Origin: Acanthochromis polyacanthus | Taxonomy: Eukaryota; Chordata; Actinopteri; Pomacentridae | Reading direction: 5' to 3' | NCBI RefSeq assembly: GCF_021347895.1 | Contig: NC_067118.1 | Coordinates: 34,341,255 to 34,405,254, forward strand | DNA length: 64,000 nucleotides | In this document: positions 46,979 to 57,500 of the stretch, piece by piece | How positions within the stretch are numbered: the first letter of the stretch is position 1 | Layout of the letters: every line of letters starts with the position of its first letter | Notes under the pieces: model-generated | What the model was told of the DNA's origin: nothing | What the model saw: the letters and a program-made list of their open reading frames with translations, nothing else | Databases searched by the model: none | Program-made: the position numbers and the translations under genes

Positions 46979-47008
46979 TATATATATATTTTTAAAAAGT
47001 GTTAATCC
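46979..47008 (-). promoter_or_regulatory. parapinopsin: Parapinopsin core promoter: TATA run and CRX/OTX-type site
   Basis: A TATATATATA run (46979-46989) lies about 60 bp before the chosen ATG. A TAATCC (47003-47008, GGATTA on the transcribed strand) lies about 15 bp further out. TAATCC is the OTX/CRX core used by pineal and photoreceptor genes in vertebrates. Function here is inferred from position and motif only. Confidence 0.45.
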
Positions 47009-47009
47009 A

Positions 47010-47889
47010 CAGGTAAAAACTCTAAAATGTCCAAAATATCAACAGAGATAACAGCAGCAGGTTAAAAAAAATATAAAACTAAATAAAAATCTAACAATAA
47101 CAACTTGAACTTCTTCTCTGCAGGTGCTGCATGTTTGATGTTCATGTTCAAATTGAGAGAACAGATGGAGATAGGACCCTCTTAATAAGCCCAGTAAGAG
47201 GAGAGGGGCTCTGGATGACTTTTAATTCTTGGAAACTAAATCCGTAGATCCGGATTGTGAAGGCAATAATTCTGTTTAATATCCCCTTAAGACTGCACTT
47301 TCTATGATTGCAGGGTTTACAGCTGCCTGTGAGTAATGAAGCAAAGACTCAATAACACAATATGGGTTTTAGCTTTATAAGTAAATGTGCTGCTGCTGGG
47401 TAAGAGCATATAAGGAGGATTTTAGCTTGCTTATATCACACATTTTTGAATACACTGAAATATTTAGAGATTTAACGCTGATTCTCTGCAGCACAATTTG
47501 AACAGGCACTGCTTTTGGACTGGCTTTACTAGACAGCCAAGCAATGCATGGATACACATCCAGCTCAGACTATGCGCCTGCAGACCAAATGAAATGTGGT
47601 CAATAATGCATTTATTGCTAATCTATCAATATCAATCTGATATTTTTGATTTTGATTGCATGCTTTGAAAAAAAATTAAAGGAGAAAGTCAGTCTCAAAT
47701 CATGAGAGACATTTATCACAGATGCTGCAAAGACAATCTCATTTGGCAATTTGCTTTAAAGAGCTCTGAAGAATCCATACAGAAATATCAGCAACTCATT
47801 TCCAAGTTGATGAAGTTAGCCAGATGGCAAGCTTTTACTTTTCTTTATTTTATTTTTTAAAAGAAAAGAGGAATTGTTTTTCAACTCAA
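47010..47889. other. Intergenic region between parapinopsin and ddx20 (parapinopsin side)
   Basis: No gene recognised. It is AT-rich and would contain any distal control elements of the two divergent genes. Confidence 0.4.
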
Positions 47890-48432
47890 CCCTCCTGTTA
47901 TCTTAATTTAACCAAAAATATTATTTCCTTCTCTGAAAAAAAATCAAAAAATTCAGCAAAAAAATTCCCCAAATTTCTGAAAATTTGCAAAACCTTCAGG
48001 AAGAAAGTTTCAATGATTCCTCAAAAGCTTCCCTTAAAAGTTTTATTTTAAAAGAATCCCCCAAATTTGGCAAAAAAAATCTTAGAAATATTTTCAAAAA
48101 AAATGAGTAAAAATCTTCCAAAAAAAGAATCCTTAAAAAAATATCTAAAGTGATTACATATATATCAGTAAAACTTCTAATATTTTCTTTAAGAACATTC
48201 ACAAAAAAAATCTACCAAATTCCAGCTAAATTTGCTGGATTTTGGTCATTTGTTTGTGAATGTTCTCAAGAAATATTTTTAACATTTCTTTTTTAATCAA
48301 AAAAATGTTTAATGATTTCCCAAAAAATATTGAAAATATGGAAATTAAAATTTTCACTGTGAAAACATATATTATTTCCACATTTTCAAACTTTAAAACC
48401 GGTCAATTTTGACCCACAGGACAACGTGAGGG
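47890..48432. mobile_element. piggyBac-like MITE upstream of ddx20
   Basis: The left end starts CCCTCCTGTTATC and the right end is the inverted form, GGACAACGTGAGGG, followed by TTAA (48433-48436); on the left the flank is TCAA, one change from TTAA. CCC termini with TTAA target sites are the piggyBac hallmark. The interior is A-rich with repeated AAAAAATC/TTCCC units and GGTCAATTTTGACCC, as in non-coding teleost copies. There is no open frame of note. Confidence 0.6.
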
Positions 48433-48595
48433 TTAAATAACTTTAGGAAGAAAAACAAGATGCAAAGCCTGACAATCTTGACAGGGTAATTCCCCTCCAG
48501 GCCACTTGGGGGCAGCACATGTGTAGATCTGCTGCCGCTCTGCGGGCTTTTAAACCGGCTGAGTTTCAGCACCGGCGGTAAACATTCCAGCAAAT
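48433..48595 (+). promoter_or_regulatory. ddx20: ddx20 promoter and 5' untranslated region
   Basis: Only 163 bp separate the MITE from the ATG. GC content and CpG rise from about 48520 into exon 1, as in housekeeping promoters. A TTTTAAA lies at 48548-48554. The ATG at 48596 has A at -3 and G at +4. Confidence 0.45.
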
Positions 48596-51500
48596 ATGGC
48601 CGCCGCCATGAGGAAGGCAGCCCACGACATCGAAACGCGAAAGCGGACCGACGATGTGCTTCTGTCGGAGGGTATCGACTTCGGCTCCCTGCTGCTGTCT
48701 CCGGCGGTGCTGGACGGTCTGTCCGCCGCGGGCTTCCAGAAACCTTCCCCGATCCAGCTGAAGGCGATCCCGCTGGGCCGCTGCGGACTCGGTGAGTGGA
48801 TGAAGCATCACAAACAGGTTGCTTAAGGTGGATTTGCAACAGAAACGTTGTGAAGCTCCTCAAAACAAGTGCTAAGGCTTTTCTCTTAAGACATGCGTGT
48901 TGCAACTTCAATGAAAATCTCCTGTTGCCCTCTGAAGGACAAACTTCCAATGTGTTTCTGTCTGACTTATGAAGCTATGAAGTGTGTAATAAAAGCTGTA
49001 TTAGTATCTGTGCATGAGCTGAAGAGAAGACCGGTTGCTATCTGCCTGCCTGCCAGGGGTTCACTCTTCTGGCTGCAGTGTTATGGCTAAAAGTTTGAAA
49101 TATTGACCTAACTTACATGTTTGATTTTTCTCCTTGTGGCTATATGTTATTGAATTTGTTGATGTTGTGCAAGTGGCTGGTAGAGAACAGTTCTGTGGAT
49201 CTGTTGCATGGATGTCTGGTTGATGAGTAACAAGAAGAAAGAACTAATGGTGACGCTGCCATCGTGCACAGTGGTGCTACAACTAACCACTACATTTTCT
49301 GGATTAATCAGTTAGTTGCTTGGTTTGCTTAATGTCTGTTGTGGAAGTTCAGCAAGGTTAGAGAAGGTGAAGAAGCAGACACAGAGCGACACACTGGAGA
49401 CTCAGATGATTTAGGTTGCAAGTGAGGAGCAGCCATACATGCAAGCATCAGTTCTGAAGGATTCTCTCTGATCTTCGGGTATATATTATAGTTGGGAGAG
49501 AGGGGTCAGATTTAGACTTCAGACCAATATAGAGACAACTCATCTGCTTCATCACATCAGAATAGACAATATTATCTAACCTTGACCACAGCAGAGAGTC
49601 CTGGCATATCTTCCTCCTACAGCATCTGCCTGTCGGAAGGCCAATGATGTCAGCTAACTTCTTTTTGTGTACAGTGTTTTTGTATTTTCTGCTGTAACAC
49701 TGAAAATTTCCCTGCTGTGGGATCAATAAAGGATCCATCCATCCATCCATCCATCAGCTGTAAGAAAATACAGTAGAAAAGAGAGTAATTGAGTAATTTT
49801 CCTTCACAGCTTGGTCTCCAACAATGACAAGTATTGGTGAAAAATGTCAATTAATGTTTCCCAAAGCTCCGACATGAGATATTCAATTTACTGTCATGGA
49901 GGAGTAAAGAAATCAGAAAATATTCACATTTAACAAGCTGGAATCTGCGACCTTGTTTTTTTATTGCTTAAAAAATGACTCAAAATGCTGAATCAGTAGG
50001 AAAATCAAATTATTAGCTGACAGATTTGGTTGGTTGTTGGAGCTCCAGTGCACAGTGGTGTGCATGTGTCGTGGCTGAAGATCCACTGTCGAGCTGGTTT
50101 TAATGCAGTGGTGAATGTCGCATGCGATTGTGTACGTTGGCTGTATTGGCACCCGCATGAGAACTTTGTGTTTGTGTGTGAGTGTATGGGGATTGCAGTT
50201 CAGTACTAAAACCCCTAATTGGTATAATATTCTGTGACTTTCACTTTGCATCTTTTATCTTCTAATGTACCGTCAGTTACTTCTTGTCCTTCTCTCCGGT
50301 GTTATGATCAAAGATCTGATCAAGAGCCTCATCCACAGTCTAACAGTTGGTCCTTGCTCTCAGGAAGGTTTATATACTAACTGTCAGAGAGATTCTTTAT
50401 ATGATTGAAGCAATGTTGTGACTGTTTGTGAGAATGACAGTAATCCTATATAAGGTATAACATGTTGCCTGGAAGCTGTGGTTCCCGTGAGGAGTTCCTA
50501 GGAAATGTAGACAGAGTGTTAAGGTGTGTGTTTGCGTTGACATATTAGTTAAATTGATGGATGAACATGTTTCTAAACAGCTGATTTGAAAAGCTTTTCT
50601 CTGAATAGTCTCGCCTCTACATTTCCTATTTCTGGTCCTGGAACATTGACACCGCAGAATGACTAAATTTAAATGTATTTATCAAAAATGGTCATTTATT
50701 TTGGGGTTTCATGTGGTCATGAAGAGTCACAGATGAAATCAGCTACATTTAAATCAGCTAAATTACACTGGGTGTAAGTATAAGAGACAGCATTCACAGT
50801 GCAGCATTCGCGCCATGGCTGGTGTGAGAAGAGCAACACTCGTCTTCCTGGCTCTTCTTTTCAAAATATGTCACTCAGCTATTTTTTTTTGGCGCTTCCC
50901 ATGTGTCAGTGCAGCACTATCAATGTCTCCATGGAGCGACTGTCTGAAAAATGTGCGCCGTTATCCCAGTTTTCAGATGGTACTGCGTCTCCTCCTCTTC
51001 TTCCCCCAGGCTCTTCATTGTGCCTCCCTGTGTGGCCGTATGATTAAAAACTACATCAAATCTATCAGTCACAGCTGACCATTGTGCTTCTAGGAGACCA
51101 GAACCAGGCCCTGAGTGACTGTTTATATATTACTGTTGAAATAACACAACCAGACCTTTTGTGTAGCTTCCTTCATGCTGATTTGCCCATATAATATACA
51201 AAAAGCATGTCAAATTTGCCTCATATATAGCAACACGCTTACTTCGATTGCTTGTCTATAGTTGATTTTTGCCTAAAATAATGCCCCCCCCCCCAAGCAG
51301 CTTCCATATAATGTGGCCCGTTTATTCCAGTCATCCCAAAATGTATCAGTCCAAATTAGGATGCACATCATAGTGTATTTATGTGCTGCTTCTTCCTTAT
51401 GTTTGACATTATAATGTACCTTTTCCCTCCTCTGAATAGCTTCCATGTGATGTGGCCAAAAGATTCCAAACCAGAACGTCTGCTCTGCCCACATAGGACA

Positions 51501-54500
51501 TATCTCCTTACGTTGCAGTTTCTATTTTCTAATTTCTTGTTTCTGAACAGCGTTTGAATATAGAAACTTTGACATCATTTGTGATGGAATCCTTCCAGAC
51601 AGCTTGAAGTCACCTTCAGACGCAGTAAATGCTGTTTTTCAAAAATCAGAGGGAATTTAGTGTGAAAAAACAGCTCCATTACTCCAATGTCATGCTGAAA
51701 TACAAACAATACTAATCATGGGTAAGGTTTCCAGCCCCCCTGACTCTACTACACCCTGCATTCCTAATACCCGCTACAAAATGATTCTGTCACTTTTCAA
51801 GCCAAATATTTGCTGATTCCAGCTTCAGTATGAGGATTTGTTTTTGCCTGAGGATAGTAAATAATATATCTGTTTGTATTATTATGCCACCTTGACTCTG
51901 GGAAACTGGAATGATCATTTTTCACAGTTTATGACACAATCAATTTGCACTGCCAATTTTTCAGGGTTATCAATGATGAAAATGTCATTAGTTGCAGCTG
52001 CACTAATCTAGACCGTCATCTCAGATGGAGAGAGTCTTGTTCTGTTGGGTAAAGTCGCAGGGGGAGGAACCGCTAGATTAACTGTGTACTAGTGTTGGAT
52101 GTGAATACTAGAAAATTATCGTTTTTTTTCCATTAAAAATGAAATGTATGTTTGTGTGTATACAGACTGTAGTTTATGATTTACTGATGCAAAGACTGAG
52201 GTGTCACATTTGCAGCCAATGAAATCTAATTTCTTGTTGCTCATAGCATGAAATTAATTTTCCAGAAATGGTGTCCATGCTACTCTTCAATGAGAACATG
52301 TGACACTGTTGAAATATCACAGATTTATTATTTTTTTTTGTGTGTAATGGGACTGAATTAACTTTGATTACTACTGACATAATGATTATTCACTCTGATT
52401 CTAAGAGCAAATCATTCACTGAACATTTTACTGCTTTTTTTTATACAAATTTACCAAAGTGGTTCCACAATGATGCAAATAGACATAAAAAAAATCGATA
52501 CATACGAGATAAATTGTAGCTGCTTTCCACTTGGAGGTTGCCAGTGAAAGAGCTCCTGCCAGCAGCTGTGAAGCAGCGAGTGGGTAATCGCTTTGTACTT
52601 AAGGTAAACCCGTGTGATTGGTCAAACTGTGACTAGGAGGCACTCGATTTGATGCAGCAGGTGAGGCACCCTTGACATCAAGCACCACCCAATCAAGTGT
52701 AATTTATTGCAGATGCCAAAATTGTGATTGCGATTATTCTGGGTAACTGTGCAGGCCTCACTGTCCTTCTCTTGTTTCAGATTTGATTGTACAGGCCAAG
52801 TCCGGCACTGGAAAGACATGCGTGTTCTGCACTGTAGCCCTCGACTCTCTGGTCCTGGAGAATCCTGCGACTCAGGTGAGTGGATTTGCTCAAGTGGAAC
52901 TCGCAATGATGAGTGAAATATGGAGAAATATATCTTCACTCTCTCTTAAAGTGATGAGTTTAAGTTGCTAAGTGTCAGAAGCATACAGTGGCCCCTCATC
53001 CATTGTGAGGGTTACGTTCCAGGCCCGCCACAACAGACCACATTTATTTTATTTTTTATATACATTTCAAGTAAGTGCCATAAAACAAGTTTAAGAGTCA
53101 TAATACGACTGTAGTGTCTACAGGCAGTGCAGACGTAGGAGGACTTATTTTTTATTTATTTGAAGTCTGTCAAGGTGTTCAGTGAAGAGCTGAGTTTTTA
53201 GAATTTCCTTAAAGACTGAGAGAGACTCTGCAGATCGAATAGAGTTTGGCAACTCGTTCCACCACTGGGGAACCACAGAAGAGAAGAGTCTAGCTATCGA
53301 CCGGCCCTGTTGTGGTGGTTGTATCAACCGCTTTTTGTTGGCTGAGTGTAGTGAGCAGGAGGGAGTGTAGACCTGAATGAGAGAGTTCAGGTTGGAGGGA
53401 GCTGTTTTCATTGTAGTTTTGAAGGCAAGTGTTAGTTTTGAATTTTATGCGGGCAGCAACTGGAAGCCAGTGAAGCGATCTGAACAGGCGACATGCTGTT
53501 TTTGGCTGATTGAAAACCAGATGTGCGGCTGTGTCTAGGTGAAATAGTCAAGACCAGATGCTGATTGCATTGTTTTACATTTTTTAGACTAGAAAATGCT
53601 TATTATACCGCAAAAATTATTAAAATAATGCAGCGATCGCAGAGCTGGTCGCTATGACTGAACTGTTGTGCTGCAATGCATCATGGGAGTTCAGGGTGTT
53701 GGGGGGGGGGGGGGGGGGGGTTAAATGGCATTATTGTGGTTTATGTTAGTGTTGCAGTGTTATTTGTGTTTTATTGTGTTTTTGTGGTTTTGTCAGCCTA
53801 GTTAGTTTAAGATGTGTGTTTGACTTCCTGCCACATTTTCTCTAATGCTGCTCTTTGTGTCTTTCAAAATAAAAGCATCTGTCAGTCACAGTGTGCACAT
53901 AAAGCAGATATCCTTTTTCTAGTGTCATGCTTCAATGCAGCTTGTCATAGTAATAAATCTGTAAAAATACCTATAGACTGCAAAATCCCACGATGTAGTG
54001 AAAAATCCTCGATACCAAATACAATTTAAAAATATATGATACAGTAGGCTGTGAAAAGTGAACTACGATATGGCGAGGGAGCACTGTAAATGAAGAAGAA
54101 CAATAACTAGCAAAGCAGAAATACTTCTCGTCATGTTGAACTGGCTGCATTCTCGTGCATTGTAATCTTATTACCTGCGAAGGCCTCACAGATTGGGAAC
54201 TATCCAGCATCTGTAAATGGCTGTTGGTGCCTGTCTTTCTTCATTAACAACCCTTTTCCCTCCCTCAGGTTCTGGTGTTGGCTCCTACACGTGAGATAGC
54301 AGTGCAGATCCACTCAGTAGTGATGGCCATAGGCTGTGCCATGGAGGGCCTGGAGTGCCATGTTTTCATTGGCGGCAGGCCTGTGAGCCAAGACAAAGCT
54401 CATCTGAAGAAGTGTCACATAGCCGTGGGCTCACCTGGTAAGAGGCCAGAGGGATATATTAATGGGCATGTTGTCATCACTGCGTTGTTGTTTGTTTCCT

Positions 54501-57500
54501 AACAATGCTTCCGGTTGTGTGCTCAGGTCGCATCAAGCAGCTGATTGAGTTGGGCATGTTGTCAACCTCCAGCATCAGACTGTTTGTTCTGGATGAGGCC
54601 GACAAGCTGCTGGAGGAGGGCAGCTTCCAGGAGCAGATAAAGTAAGATAGACACGAACATCTGCAGTCATATTTAATGAGCTGCATGTTATGGCAGCAGG
54701 CTGTCGTCGGAAGTGCAAATTGTTATTCAACCACGGTGTTTAGACTGAAGCCCTCGAGAGGATCCGTCATAAAAATGATGCTTACAAACCGATAAATGCT
54801 AAAATCAACTCTTCCCCTTGCTCCTCTTCAGCTGGATCTTCTCCTCGCTCCCTGTGAACAAACAGATGCTCGCACTCTCTGCCACCTACCCAGAATCCTT
54901 GGCTCAGCACCTGACCCGCTACATGAGAGAGCCCACCTTTGTTAGACTCAATCCCAGCGACATGGGCCTGAAAGGTAGGATGCTCTTTTCATGGTCTGGT
55001 AGGTCAAAATTTAAATCAAAGGGTTAAAGCATCACTTCAAAGTGGAGCCCGACGGATAATTTGTGGAGTTGAAAAATCTAACAGTTCTTCCTGTTGGCGA
55101 TAAAAGACAATTATGTAATTTTGGAAGTTAAAAAAAACAACAACATAACTTTCAAATCCACAGGTGAATTTTAAGGATCAGAGTGTTCACTTTCCTAAAA
55201 TCTATTTCACAAGCGAGCGAGCAACTTACCGTGAAGACTTGACTCTTCACCACTAACTACTCGGTGGTTCACAGCTGTTTTACATACTCTGCTACATGTG
55301 CTGCAGACACTGCTGAGAGTGTTGTAAACAATGATGTTGGAGCTGTGAACTGTAACGATGCCATTTGTAAACGACCCCAAGCACCTTTTTTCTATTTTCA
55401 AAAACAATTTTCATATTTAAATGCCGACTCTCCATAAGAAGGGAGGAAGGATGTGATAATAAAGGTTTATAATGAAATGTTGTGAGAAGTTGTTTTTTGA
55501 GGATGTGAGGTGATGGGCTGTAAGCAGAGACTAACATAAGCCACTGATATTAAAACCACTCTTCTCTTTGACAGGATCACATTTAAGCCTTGTTTACTTG
55601 GAAGCTTGTAACTTGTTCTTTATATATATTGTACAAACTGACAATAAATGGTTTTATCAGAGGGTAAGAAAACAAGCCTTGAACTTCACACACATCAGTG
55701 ACTGAACACATCCCACCAGGAGCACGCTGGATGGAAAAAAAAAAAGATGTTTTTATGTCAGTTTGAATCAGTGATCTTGTGTTTGTTGTCTTTGTGTTCC
55801 ACCCTGCCAGGTCTGAAGCAGTATTACAAGCTGGTGCAATCCCATCCGTTAGCGCACAAGGTTTTTGAGGAGAAGGTGCAGCACTTATTAGAGCTTTTCA
55901 GTAAAATCCCTTTCAACCAAGCTCTGGTATTTTCCAACTTACACACAAGGTAACCGTTCATTCTAATGTTTATTGTCCTTCATACATGTTGTTGATTATC
56001 TTTAAGACCAAGAAAAACAGTTTTTCACTTGTGGATTTAATCTTTGCACGATGCTGAATTGATAAGAATTCATTAGCTATGGAAAGGGGTTATATTATCT
56101 GTTATATATGTTTGGAAAAAATGGACATGAAATGCTCTTGTGCTGATTGTTCCTGCAGGGCTCAGCAGCTGGCTGACGTCCTGTCCTCCAAAGGCTTACC
56201 TTCTGTTTGTATCTCAGGTGAGAGGTTCTGTGGAAAAACTGTTTAATGATAAGATCATGCAGGAGAAAATAAACTGATAATATCTGACTTGATTCTCACA
56301 TTATCTTTTAGCATTAAGTTTCTCATTTGTCTAACTGCAAATTGGCTGCTTCTAATTTCTAATAGTTGGTAAAGTGTCATTTTGGAATCAGGACACTATT
56401 TGTTATTTTTGACTTTGCGTAACCTTATTCCATCATCTCAATAATAAAATCAAAAACAAATAGTTCTGTGTTTTGCTTCCTATTTGAGACTGTGATGCAA
56501 AGATTAGCAGATAGATGTCATAATATTAACTACAAAGTGACAACTAGCTAGCCAGGAAGCTTAGCACAAACATAGGAAATGAACAAATAGGTTGTCTGGC
56601 TCTGTCTACAAACAGTAATGTAAGCATATTTTGCAAAAAATGTGAAATTAGGGTTATAACTTATTCACAGCCTTAGATCCTCGGGTGGGTCCCTGCTGAT
56701 TGTGCCGAAGTCGAGGCTTAAATCCAAGGCCTTCTCTGTCAGGGCCCCTTGGCTTTGGAACGACCTGCCCGAGGAGATGAGGCTTGCCGAATCAGTTACT
56801 TCTTTTAAATCACTTCTTAAAAGACACTTTTATAGACTCGACTTCAAGTAAAGTTCTCTTATTTTTCTTTCATCACTCTCTGCTGTTTTGCACTGCTTGT
56901 TGTCCCTCTTTCTAACCTCCTGATCTTCTATTTCTATCTTTATTTTCTTTTCAGCTTCTCTCTTAACCCCCTTTCGTGATGTCGTCCATTTAACCAGCTT
57001 TTAATTAGCTATCCATTCTGTACATGTTTGTCATTTTTATGTTCTACCTGTCAAAGCATTTTGTGAATGTTCTTCTTAAAGGTGCGATACAAATAAAGTT
57101 GTATTATTATTTTAAAAAAAACACACATTTTAAGTGATCTTCCGGCAGTGATTGCTATGAAAGAGTGTTTTTCGCTTTCGTTAAAGACCAAACCGTCAGT
57201 TTTGCGTTGACTGTCTCAGCACAGTTGATCTGATCAGATTTAATGATGTGGTGTTTGATGACATGTGCAGGAGGACTGAGTCAGGACCAGAGACTGGAGG
57301 CGATGTCCAAACTGAAGCAGTACCAGTGCAGAGTGTTAATCTCCACTGATCTGGTGAGACACAAACACACCTTCCATGTGGCACCACGCATCCTTGTTTT
57401 TATCTTTTAATAAATCTGCTGCTATTCAGGTATTTTATCATCAGCTTCTGCACAATAATATTCCTGTTTTTCTCCCCTAGACTTCCAGGGGTATCGACGC

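Larger units (their letters stand above)
52986..54086. mobile_element. Tigger/pogo-like DNA transposon relic in ddx20 intron 2
   Basis: The left end is TA then CAGTGGCCCCTCATCC; the right end is GGCGAGGGAGCACTG then TA (54087-54088), so CAGTG-CACTG termini sit between TA dinucleotides. Inner sequence (GAGGGTTACGTTCCAGGCCCGCC on the left, GTGAACTACGATATGGCGAGGG on the right) resembles CpG-decayed copies of a common vertebrate Tigger-type family. No transposase is readable; the middle holds a LINE-like fragment and a G run. It could instead be two separate insertions whose ends happen to pair. Confidence 0.5.

Noticed and set aside
48393..48950. 185-codon minus-strand open frame
   Set aside because: It is the antisense shadow of the GC-rich ddx20 exon 1.
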